64,000 nucleotides of DNA, taken from NCBI RefSeq assembly GCF_017254835.1, contig NZ_JAFKCW010000001.1, positions 1,663,063-1,727,062 of the forward strand. Reading direction: 5' to 3'. A model generated the notes under the pieces. It worked only from the letters and a program-made list of their open reading frames with translations. It had not been told where the DNA came from and searched no databases. Origin of the DNA: Algoriphagus aestuariicola (GTDB lineage: Bacteria > Bacteroidota > Bacteroidia > Cytophagales > Cyclobacteriaceae). Positions 56,831 through 64,000 of the stretch are shown here, piece by piece. The position numbers were made by a program, and so were the translations under genes. How positions within the stretch are numbered: the first letter of the stretch is position 1; each line of letters opens with the position of its first letter.

Positions 56831-58002
56831 TGGAGTGGATACAGCCGGCATTCTTCTGGGGTTTGTTAGGGATTTCTGTTCCCATTGCCATTCATCTCTG
56901 GAATGGACGCCGGGGAAAGGTCATTGCTTGGGCGGCCACTGACTGGCTAAGTGCCAAAGAGTCACAATCCAATCGGTCGTTGAAGCTGGAGCATTGGCTG
57001 TTGTTACTTTTCAGGTTGCTGCTGTTGTTCTTTTTGGTTTTGGTGTTGGTCGGACTATGGTGGAAAAGCCTCGAGCAGGCCAGTTCGCCTGAAGTTGTCC
57101 ATTTAATCGTCCCAAACCCGGCAGTCGAAGCTGAGTTTCGCTTCGAACTCGAGCGGGCTCAGGCTAGAGGGGAGAAGGTCTACTGGATGGCAGAGGGGCT
57201 TCCAGCCTATGAAGTCGGAGAAAATCCGAGCTTGGATTTTGACGCCGGCAAATCGCAGGAATACCTTGATCTTTTGCCATTAACTTTGGACTCCCTGCAC
57301 CTCTATTCTTCTGGGATGGCATCTGACTTTCGACCAGATTTGCTTTGGGTGCCGAAGAATCCAGAATTACACCTAGCAGCAGAGCTTCCAGAGTCAAGGG
57401 TTTCAACGAATGTGATCGGTCTGGAAAACGGCGATTTCTTGGGATTGGATGCAAAAGGAATGCTCGCTAAAATCCCTTCTGATTTGTTATTGCAAGAGGA
57501 GAAGACAGTGTTTTCGGCACCGATACCGGTTCACATTGAGCTCACGGAAGAGACTGGTAAAAAAGAAATCGAAGCAGCTCTAGATGCTCTGAAGGAAGTG
57601 TATGGGCTGTCCTTTTCTGAAGCTGGACTGGCGGATGCTAAGGTTGTATTTGCTACTCAGCAAATCGGGGAAACTGAAGCAGGAAAGCTCTGTTTTCTGA
57701 CCTCAGCATCAACACGCCCAGAGTCTGACCTTCAAATTCGGTTGGAGGATCCTGTTTCTCTGCCTTGGGATGAATCTGTCGAAAAGGGAGTTTTGCCGGA
57801 GTTGATATTGGCCCCCCTCATTGAATTTCTTGGCATCAAGCAAAGGGACCTCCCTGCGACTAAAAGCCAAATTGCCCAGAAATTCGTGGAAATACCGAGG
57901 TCAAAACAAGCTCTGTCGGCAAATGCGACCGAGATCATGCTGATATTGGTTGTCGTATTATTTGGAATTGAGCGGTTTCTAGCCTATCGAAACAATCTGT
58001 GA
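56830..58002 (+). CDS. BatA-domain membrane protein
   Basis: 390 residues. The N-terminus is the BatA/aerotolerance-type domain: PAFFWGLLGISVPIAIHLWN, then a second membrane span (LLLFRLLLLFFLVLVLVGL) at ~58-80. A third span (EIMLILVVVLFGIERFL) closes the C-terminus, so a periplasmic domain of about 290 residues lies between spans two and three. No VWA MIDAS is seen in the middle part, unlike full BatA. It is translationally coupled to DUF58 (TGATG) and to DUF4175 (GTGA), and probably anchors the MoxR system at the inner membrane. Confidence 0.88.
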   Translation: MEWIQPAFFWGLLGISVPIAIHLWNGRRGKVIAWAATDWLSAKESQSNRSLKLEHWLLLLFRLLLLFFLVLVLVGLWWKSLEQASSPEVVHLIVPNPAVEAEFRFELERAQARGEKVYWMAEGLPAYEVGENPSLDFDAGKSQEYLDLLPLTLDSLHLYSSGMASDFRPDLLWVPKNPELHLAAELPESRVSTNVIGLENGDFLGLDAKGMLAKIPSDLLLQEEKTVFSAPIPVHIELTEETGKKEIEAALDALKEVYGLSFSEAGLADAKVVFATQQIGETEAGKLCFLTSASTRPESDLQIRLEDPVSLPWDESVEKGVLPELILAPLIEFLGIKQRDLPATKSQIAQKFVEIPRSKQALSANATEIMLILVVVLFGIERFLAYRNNL

Positions 58003-60203
58003 AAACACTCGGCCAACATATCTCATCATTGGAAAGACAGCTCGGACTCAATCCCTGGATAAAGGGCTTGTTCTTTGCGGTTTCGATGGCCTTGTTGATG
58101 TCAGTATTAGGCCTCAATGGCATGCCATGGAGGGGAATAGCATCTGGATCTGGAGTTGTCTTCGCCATTTTTTTTGGGGCATTTCGCCCCAAGCGAGCGC
58201 GGGCGGTGCAAATTCTCCACGACCGGGTAGGTGGCCTGGAATTTAGTCTGGAGCTGTTGCAAAAGCCCAATCCCAGCATCGCCGAGCGTTTGCAACTGGA
58301 GCGCATCGCCTCACAAATCCCACCAAGGATATGGGTGTTTCAAAAGGGACTTTTGCCTTTTGCCCTAGTCTTGGTTGGCGCACTTTCACTCAATTTCCTT
58401 TCTGGATTTATCAAAAGTTCTGGCGAAAGCAGAAACTCTGAAGTGGAAGTTTTGGAGAACCCCAAGACAGCCTTGGTGGAAAATGCTCCGGTTCTTTTGT
58501 ACCAAACCGATGTAAAAGTCAACCCTCCCAGGTATACAGGCCTTCCCAATCTGACTCAGGAAAGTCTGGATGTCAGAGCTCTAAAGGGATCAGAAATCAC
58601 TTGGAGTCTGGCATTCCAAAATGCTGATAGCCTGGAAGTCATCTTCCTGAGTTCCTCTGGGGATAGCTTGCCTTTTTCCAAAGCTGGAAGTGGTTTTCAG
58701 CTGGTAGACGAATTGGCTGGATCGGGAATCTATTCGATTCAGGCATGGAAAGGGGAGGACTTGGTTTTCGAGTCGGACTTTTACACACTCGAATCCATCG
58801 AAGACGAAAGTCCGCGAATCCTGCCGGAGGAAAAGGCGACCTACAAATTCTTTTTCCCCGGAAATGATCCCAAGCTTTCGCTGCAAGCACAGATCAGTGA
58901 TGATTTCAAGGTAAATAAGGTGGAGATCGTCGCGACTTTGGTCAGGGGAAAAGGAGAAAACGTGAAGTTCCGTGAGACGAGGTTTGAGGTGGAAAAGACT
59001 CCTTTTTCATCCAAAAATTCAAACTACCTGCTGAATGTATCGACTCTGGATTTTCAGCCCGGAGATGAACTCTATTACTATTGGACGGCCGTGGACAACA
59101 AATCCCCCGAGGCCAACGCAAGTCGCTCGAACACCTATTTCATCAAGTATTTTGACGACAGTGAGGAGAGCAATGCTGAACTGGAGGGCATGGCGATACA
59201 AGTTTTGCCGGAATATTTCCGTAGTCAGCGGCAGATTATCATCGACACGGAAAAACTCCTCGCAGAAAAGTCAAAGATTCCAGAGAAACAATTCAACTCG
59301 ACTTCCAATGAGATCGGCTATGACCAAAAGCTGCTTCGCCTTCGCTATGGGCAGTACTTGGGCGAGGAGTTTGAGACCGCGGCAGTAGGGGTGGTCGTGG
59401 AGCCGGAGAACGACGGTGACATGCTCAAAGGCTACATGCACCTCCATGATCAAGAGGGTGAGCATGACCCAGATACAGGAAATGAGAAACCCGGAAGATT
59501 TGAGCCGACGGTAGCGCAAGCGGAGCACGGACACGAGCATGCGCAGGAAACAGAAAATGGTCAGGAAAGCATGGAAAGCCTGATGAGCGAATATATCCAT
59601 GCCCATGATTCGGAAGAGGTGAATACCTTCTATGAGCAGTCTACACGGGGAGCGCTAAAAGCTGCACTGGAGCAGATGTGGCAGGCCGAGCTCCATATGC
59701 GACTATTTGAGCCGGAAAAATCTTTGCCCTACCAATACAAGGCGCTCGAGTTGCTGAAGAGCGTACAGCAAAAATCCCGCGTGTACGTCAAACGAACGGC
59801 CTACGACCCACCGCCCATCAAAGAAGAAGAAAAACGCCTGAGTGGAGAGCTGGATGAATTGGAAGAAGAAATCCGGAAAGAGCAACTTGTCTTGGATCAA
59901 CAAATCGAACCACTGGCCTCCGCCGTATTGGGATTTTTGGCCAAAAATGAGCTTAGCGCTTCGGACCGCCAGACGGTTCATAAGCTGGGAAGCCTGTGGA
60001 CTGAGCGGATGCAAAACTCAGGTCTCTCCGATTGGAGCCTGGTTCTTTATCTGCAGCAATTGGAATCTGGAAAGCTGGAAAATAATGGCCGGAAGCAACT
60101 TCGCGAAAAGCTCCATCCACTCGCCAAAAACTACAAAAACCCCGGGCCTTCCTATCTTTCCAATGAAGCCTTGAAATCCGCTTTCCGAAAGAACCTGAGA
60201 TGA
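57999..60203 (+). CDS. DUF4175-like protein with a His-rich linker
   Basis: 734 residues, starting at GTG 57999, which overlaps the BatA gene's stop (GTGA). Two N-terminal spans (LFFAVSMALLMSVLGLNG, SGVVFAIFFGAF) and a third (PFALVLVGALSLNFL) precede a long soluble region with DVKVNPPRYTGLPNLTQESL and ESIEDESPRILP. From ~480 to 535 a histidine/acid-rich stretch (MHLHDQEGEHDP, AEHGHEHAQE, YIHAHDSEE) is followed by helical coiled-coil segments (EEEKRLSGELDELEEEIRKEQ, shown here as landmarks only). DUF4175 proteins are inner-membrane partners of MoxR/BatA systems. The His-rich linker suggests metal binding. It overlaps the last gene by four bases. Confidence 0.85.
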   Translation: MKTLGQHISSLERQLGLNPWIKGLFFAVSMALLMSVLGLNGMPWRGIASGSGVVFAIFFGAFRPKRARAVQILHDRVGGLEFSLELLQKPNPSIAERLQLERIASQIPPRIWVFQKGLLPFALVLVGALSLNFLSGFIKSSGESRNSEVEVLENPKTALVENAPVLLYQTDVKVNPPRYTGLPNLTQESLDVRALKGSEITWSLAFQNADSLEVIFLSSSGDSLPFSKAGSGFQLVDELAGSGIYSIQAWKGEDLVFESDFYTLESIEDESPRILPEEKATYKFFFPGNDPKLSLQAQISDDFKVNKVEIVATLVRGKGENVKFRETRFEVEKTPFSSKNSNYLLNVSTLDFQPGDELYYYWTAVDNKSPEANASRSNTYFIKYFDDSEESNAELEGMAIQVLPEYFRSQRQIIIDTEKLLAEKSKIPEKQFNSTSNEIGYDQKLLRLRYGQYLGEEFETAAVGVVVEPENDGDMLKGYMHLHDQEGEHDPDTGNEKPGRFEPTVAQAEHGHEHAQETENGQESMESLMSEYIHAHDSEEVNTFYEQSTRGALKAALEQMWQAELHMRLFEPEKSLPYQYKALELLKSVQQKSRVYVKRTAYDPPPIKEEEKRLSGELDELEEEIRKEQLVLDQQIEPLASAVLGFLAKNELSASDRQTVHKLGSLWTERMQNSGLSDWSLVLYLQQLESGKLENNGRKQLREKLHPLAKNYKNPGPSYLSNEALKSAFRKNLR

Positions 60204-61816
60204 ATTTCCACTACCAACCTTTAGTTTCCTGGCCCTTTTTTTTCGGAATAATTTCGGTGCTGACGCTGATTGCACTGACTGGTCTTTTCTTCCAGTGGAA
60301 AAAGGGCATCCCGCCAAGCCGGATCGGACTGCGCCTGCTGTTTTTCCTTGGATTTGCCGTATGCCTAAGCATGGCTGTATTGAGGCCACAGTACAGCCTA
60401 GACCGCCAGAAAAGCCGGATTCTGGTATATGAAGACGGACTAGATAGGAAGACGGTAGATTTTTGGAGGGACAGTTTGGAAATCAGAAGGGCATTGCCTC
60501 TGTCGAAGCTTCAAGCTCCTGTTGGCAAGATTTTCTTGTTGGGAGAGCGCTTTGATGCAGCACAGCTTTATCCCTTGAAAGACTTGGATATGGAATGGAT
60601 TCTGCCGGAGAGGAGGGGAGCCATCCGAAAGCTGGATTGGAAAGGCTATCTCCGCAAAGGTGAAATGCAGCGGGTTGCCTATGATGTTTTTTCAGAAAGT
60701 GATAGTGCGAGACTGGAAATCCCAGGCTCAAAACTGGAGTCCAAAATACTGAAAAAAGGCTGGAACGCCGGCTTGTTGGAATTCTATCCCAGTGGATTGA
60801 ACAGGGCTGAATTTCCGCTGGTCTTGGAAAAGGACACTTTGACCTCACTCCGTTTTTTTATCGGTGCTGCGCGACCCAAAAAGTATCATTTTCAGCTTGG
60901 ATTTCCCAGTGCGGAAAGCCGTGCACTGAGTAGCTGGCTTGGCGAAAAAGGCGAGCAGGTAACGGAAAAAATCAAGCTCTCCCGTGAAACAGTCATCCAA
61001 AGCGGATCATCGCCAGATTCCCTGCAAATTCTCCTGATCGATCCGGCTCAGCTGGATCAGCGATCTGTTCAGGACTGGGTTATGACAGGTCAAGCGGTAT
61101 TGCTAGTGATCAATGTTGGAAAGCCCGATGAAACTGCCCAAGTACTAAACCGACTGTTTGGGACGGATTTTCAAGTCAGGCAAACCGGACAAAATGAAGT
61201 CGTCAAGCTGGAGAGTGGCTTGGAAATATTGCCTTTTGAATTTATAGAAAAGCCCGCCCAAAAACTCACCCACGATGGAGCAGTCGCCATTCAGTATTCC
61301 GAAAGCTCCGCTATCGCCCTGAGTCTTGTCACCGCTAGCTATCCTTTGGCACTTCAAGGGAAGTCTGAGGAATATGGAAGACTTTGGGGAGACGTTTTTG
61401 GCAACTTGGAGCCAGATGAAACGGAATCCTGGAGGATGAGCGCTCCGCTGCTGTCGAGCATGTCAGAGCCTATCCAACGATTGTCAAAAGACAGTCTTCC
61501 TGACTTGGTAGCTTGGGGAAAAGACACCGTGTTTTTTCGCAAGAGTGCGGTCAATCCTTTTTTGTCCGAAGGCCAATTGCAATCGTCAGACAGCTCTTGG
61601 ATTGAACTGGATTCGACCTTTGCGGCCTATGTATATGGGAAGGGACAGCTGCAGGCGCTGCAAACCTCGGCATTGATCGATAGGATAAAGGGCGGGCCTG
61701 GCAAGGAATCCAAAGTCGCCGGCGAAATACTCAGACCGGTCTCGCCGTGGATCTGGCTAGGTGGTATGCTGATTTTTTTGGGCTTGCTGTGGCTGGAGCC
61801 AAAGCTGGGTTACTAA
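60200..61816 (+). CDS. Membrane protein with three spans, C-terminal gene of the MoxR operon
   Basis: 538 residues. Two membrane spans are at the N-terminus (FFFGIISVLTLIALTGLFF and LLFFLGFAVCLSMAVL) and one at the C-terminus (WIWLGGMLIFLGLLWLE), with a ~430-residue soluble domain between them. The arrangement resembles BatA-type or glutamine-amidotransferase-like N-terminal double-span proteins that end such operons; LQILLIDPAQLDQ is similar to the Rossmann-like part of those. There are no obvious catalytic residues. Start overlaps DUF4175 by four bases (ATGA). It is convergent with GH30 downstream. Function is unknown. Confidence 0.8.
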   Translation: MNFHYQPLVSWPFFFGIISVLTLIALTGLFFQWKKGIPPSRIGLRLLFFLGFAVCLSMAVLRPQYSLDRQKSRILVYEDGLDRKTVDFWRDSLEIRRALPLSKLQAPVGKIFLLGERFDAAQLYPLKDLDMEWILPERRGAIRKLDWKGYLRKGEMQRVAYDVFSESDSARLEIPGSKLESKILKKGWNAGLLEFYPSGLNRAEFPLVLEKDTLTSLRFFIGAARPKKYHFQLGFPSAESRALSSWLGEKGEQVTEKIKLSRETVIQSGSSPDSLQILLIDPAQLDQRSVQDWVMTGQAVLLVINVGKPDETAQVLNRLFGTDFQVRQTGQNEVVKLESGLEILPFEFIEKPAQKLTHDGAVAIQYSESSAIALSLVTASYPLALQGKSEEYGRLWGDVFGNLEPDETESWRMSAPLLSSMSEPIQRLSKDSLPDLVAWGKDTVFFRKSAVNPFLSEGQLQSSDSSWIELDSTFAAYVYGKGQLQALQTSALIDRIKGGPGKESKVAGEILRPVSPWIWLGGMLIFLGLLWLEPKLGY

Positions 61817-61824
61817 AGTATTTT

Positions 61825-63207
61825 TCACCAAATCCAGGTACCGACCGCACCGGAGTTCAGCTGGGCCTCGAACAGGTCTTCCTTGTCCTTGATTGTAAAG
61901 TGTTTCGTCTCGCCCGAATCGTTCAGTACAATCAGGACTTTTTTGCGGTCCGGTCTGACAAAAGCGACATTAGACAATCCCTCCAGTTCATTGGACTCGA
62001 TTCGCAGAGATCCAGGATCCACAAATTTGCTGGCGTGGGCGATGATGTAGTAGGCGGGGTTGCGGGTCACTGAGTCGCCTGCTATCGTGATCGCGCCGAG
62101 ACAGCGGTCACATCCGCCTCGGTCAGTATGCGGAGTAAGGCTTGGATTAGAGCTGAGATTCCATTCCAAAACGGTCTTTGCCCAGTTTCGGGAAGCCCCA
62201 ATCACCAGATTTTTCACATGCCAGACCAGATCCCCAGGCAAGTCTCCCGGCGCACCGACCCATTGCTCCGTGAAGTAAATGTTTTTATCAGGAAATGCCT
62301 GATGGACTTCTGACAAAGCATCGATTTTTCCGCCGTAGAGGTGGAATGCCGATCCGTCGATAAAGGGATTGGCGAGGGAGTCTTTCAGCACTGCAATTGG
62401 GTAGTCCGGCCGATCGGCGTTGTGGTCATAGACAATGATCTTGGTTTTGATTCCGGCATCTTGGAATGCGGGACCAAGATGGAGTCCAATAAATCTCGCC
62501 TGCTGCTCAGGCAGCATCAGCAGTGAGGGATTGTTGCCGGGATGCAGGGGTTCGTTTTGTATCGTCAGTGCATCGATGGTGATCCCCAGTTTTTCCATTT
62601 CTTGAATGTATTTCACCAGATAGCAGGCATAGGCACCTTCAAACTCCTTCAAAAGAGACCCGCCGCGAGTGTCTTTATTGTCTTTCATCCACGCAGGAGG
62701 AGACCAGGGGGAGGCCATCAGCTTGATTTCGGGATTGATGCTAAGGATTTGCTTGAGGACAGGAATGACGTCCAAAGTGTCTGGACCGAGGCTAAAACGG
62801 GAAAGCTCTGGGTCGCTAGCTAGGGAATCTTCGAGGTCGTTGTACGAAAAAGGAAACTCGTTGAGATCTGAGGCTGCTACCGAAAGTCTGAGGTAGGATA
62901 TTCGTATATCCTCTTCGCCGTCACCGAAAAGCTCCCCAAGAACTGCTTCCCTCGCTTGCTCACTCATTTCCAGTAAATGTTTTGCGCTGCCTTGGCTAAG
63001 GGTGAAGCCGAATCCATCCATCGCCTGGAAGATGGTCTCTGCATCCACGTTGATCGTTAGCTCCGAATCTGCAGTCTCTTGTGGTTCGGCTTGCTTTTCG
63101 AAAAGCACATTTGCCGTCGGATCAGTGAGCCAAAGGTCTATGGGCTGCCTTTTTTTGGCGCACGCGAAGCAAATACATAGAAGTAGAAGCGGGAGGATTT
63201 TTTTCAT
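61825..63207 (-). CDS. GH30 glycoside hydrolase lipoprotein
   Basis: 460 residues from ATG 63207, giving a lipoprotein signal (LLLLCICFAC) ending at Cys16. The TIM barrel is GH30: FGFTLSQGSAKHLLEM, the acid/base Glu219 in TIQNEPLHPG, and the nucleophile Glu314 in YFTEQWVG. WSPPAWMKDNKDTRGG and YYIIAHASKFVDPG are strong GH30 landmarks, and the C-terminal beta-domain ends with LIVLNDSGETKHFTIKD-like strands. GH30 enzymes cut beta-glucosidic or beta-1,6-glucan links with retention. No glycan importer is nearby. It is single and on the minus strand, convergent with the MoxR operon. Confidence 0.93.
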   Translation of the reverse strand: MKKILPLLLLCICFACAKKRQPIDLWLTDPTANVLFEKQAEPQETADSELTINVDAETIFQAMDGFGFTLSQGSAKHLLEMSEQAREAVLGELFGDGEEDIRISYLRLSVAASDLNEFPFSYNDLEDSLASDPELSRFSLGPDTLDVIPVLKQILSINPEIKLMASPWSPPAWMKDNKDTRGGSLLKEFEGAYACYLVKYIQEMEKLGITIDALTIQNEPLHPGNNPSLLMLPEQQARFIGLHLGPAFQDAGIKTKIIVYDHNADRPDYPIAVLKDSLANPFIDGSAFHLYGGKIDALSEVHQAFPDKNIYFTEQWVGAPGDLPGDLVWHVKNLVIGASRNWAKTVLEWNLSSNPSLTPHTDRGGCDRCLGAITIAGDSVTRNPAYYIIAHASKFVDPGSLRIESNELEGLSNVAFVRPDRKKVLIVLNDSGETKHFTIKDKEDLFEAQLNSGAVGTWIW

Positions 63208-63223
63208 CTTTGGGGAAAAGAAA

Positions 63224-63248
63224 AAGCCTTGGAAAATCTCCAAGGCTT
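63224..63248 (-). terminator. Terminator of the 132-residue secreted protein gene
   Basis: AAGCCTTGG and CCAAGGCTT form a perfect 9-base stem around AAAATCT, about 20 bases past the stop at 63268, with a T-rich run on the minus strand. It separates this gene from the GH30 gene. Confidence 0.8.
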
Positions 63249-63267
63249 CAAATTGAGCGAAATGAAC

Positions 63268-63666
63268 TCAGAATGCAAGCGCTGCCAGCCCTAATTTTGA
63301 CTTGAGCGGGTTGATCGCTTTGAGTACATTTCCCATGTATTTCTGGGTCAGCTCATTGCCCAAGAGGTCGTTGAGAAATTTCATCCGGCCATTTTTAAGG
63401 TTTAGGATGCTGGATTTCTTCGCATCATCGGATTCCGAGCCGCCGGTGATTTTCATCAACTGGTCCACAAAGGACTTGTTGTTTGCCTTGAGTTTGCTGC
63501 TTTGGTCACCCGACAGATTAAGTCCGCTTGTGTTGTCCAAAATGCCCAAAACCTGGCTGGAAAGCGCGGAAGTGCCTGCACCGGGGATTTTTGGAATCTG
63601 TGCCTGGGCGGCAAAAGCCACGAAAAAGAGAAAAAAGACTGCGGAAAGGATTTTAAGATTTTTCAT
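63268..63666 (-). CDS. Small secreted helical protein of unknown function
   Basis: 132 residues from ATG 63666, chosen over an ATG 16 codons upstream because it opens a clean Sec signal (LSAVFFLFFVAFAAQAQ). The mature part is helical, with conserved-looking segments LSSQVLGILDNTSGLNLSGDQ and NNKSFVDQLMKITGG, and a Gly-Asn pair in NDLLGNELTQKYMGN. No known family was recognised. It lies about 120 bases downstream of the edge-cut gene on the same strand, and a terminator follows it. Confidence 0.8.
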   Translation of the reverse strand: MKNLKILSAVFFLFFVAFAAQAQIPKIPGAGTSALSSQVLGILDNTSGLNLSGDQSSKLKANNKSFVDQLMKITGGSESDDAKKSSILNLKNGRMKFLNDLLGNELTQKYMGNVLKAINPLKSKLGLAALAF

Positions 63667-63782
63667 AAGAATTGAATTTTGATAATATCTGAAGTTAGAA
63701 GTGGAACCAACCATTCGCTAAAACTAGGGCATAGCTAAGGGCAAGCTCCTGTTTGGTTTTGAAAAGACCGAGGAGCGATGGG

Positions 63783-64000
63783 TTACTTTTTCTTAAACAG
63801 CCCTGCGCCCAAGTCGATGACGCTGCCCAGATCAATGGAGCTTGGATTTTCACCGCTCCCGAAGATAGAGCTCAAGACACTACCCAATCCAGCTTCGTCT
63901 TCTTCTTTGATGGATTTGACCACTGATCCAGCAATCTCTTCATTGGCCTGCGGAGCGTCATTTACTTTTTTGTTGAAGATATTGAGCAAGAGTGGAAGCG
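63783..64000 (-). CDS. C-terminal end of a small protein (partial, runs off right edge)
   Basis: Seventy-one residues are visible before the stop at 63783, ending in VIDLGAGLFKKK, and the frame stays open to the window edge with no ATG. Earlier residues are helical and acidic (EEIAGSVVKSIKEEDEAG), then GLGSVLSSIFGSGENPSSID is Gly/Ser-rich. The start lies outside the window, so the family cannot be named. It is upstream of, and on the same strand as, the 132-residue protein gene. Confidence 0.6.
   Translation of the reverse strand, partial: LPLLLNIFNKKVNDAPQANEEIAGSVVKSIKEEDEAGLGSVLSSIFGSGENPSSIDLGSVIDLGAGLFKKK

Overview
The window looks like a chromosomal segment of a Bacteroidota bacterium, most probably of the Cytophagales (Cyclobacteriaceae/Algoriphagus-like). 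The signs are Bacteroidota-type promoter elements (TAnnTTTG, with an upstream TTTG or TTG) instead of classical -35/-10 boxes, many lipoproteins with a Cys signal peptide, a BACON-domain glycosidase, a fused E1 alpha/beta dehydrogenase, DUF4175, DUF4377 and DUF6992-type proteins, and a sigma-54 response regulator lacking a C-terminal HTH. The assignment rests on recognised families, not on a database search. No insertion sequence, phage, CRISPR array, rRNA or tRNA was seen. The only RNA gene is rnpB.

Layout. 1-4.1 kb: the start of a secreted protein running off the left edge, a cytochrome c lipoprotein, a very large beta-propeller/HEAT/cytochrome c lipoprotein, and diacylglycerol kinase. 4.3-8.3 kb: a BACON-GH5 glycanase, convergent with a three-gene operon ending in a GH99/WbsX-like lipoprotein. 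8.7-15.5 kb: a three-gene peptide-ligation cluster (transglutaminase-DUF2126, circularly permuted ATP-grasp/alpha-E, second transglutaminase). 15.7-21.4 kb: sugar dehydrogenase, TPR lipoprotein, a DapA-like protein and a ChbG/YdjC-like deacetylase. 21.6-22.5 kb: a translationally coupled DUF2188/TIR-like pair. 22.6-27.4 kb: a five-gene operon (FAH-family hydrolase, M23 peptidase, Bcp peroxiredoxin, split transketolase). 27.6-35.7 kb: SDR, DUF4377-META/SGNH/LD-carboxypeptidase operon, hydrolase/ECF sigma/membrane protein operon, PBP4, DUF423 and YggS.

35.7-50.8 kb: a GH3 acyl-amido synthetase overlapping a LysE exporter, DUF502, small envelope proteins, a histidine kinase with an NTF2-like sensor beside a truncated relative of that sensor, alanine dehydrogenase, fused 2-oxoacid dehydrogenase E1, a LuxE-like acyl-activating protein, a 39-residue lipoprotein, an NtrC-type regulator and rnpB. 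51.2-61.8 kb: TldD/TldE followed by a tightly overlapping DUF4159-MoxR-DUF58-BatA-DUF4175 operon. 61.8-64 kb: GH30 glycosidase and two small proteins, the last cut by the window edge.

Functionally the segment combines envelope and peptidoglycan maintenance (M23, PBP4, LD-carboxypeptidase, DgkA, MoxR/VWA proteins), glycan degradation (GH5, GH99-like, GH30, deacetylase, sugar dehydrogenases), and central metabolism. The least-understood parts are the ATP-grasp/transglutaminase cluster, the DUF2188/TIR-like pair, the GH3-LysE pair and the MoxR-DUF4175 operon.
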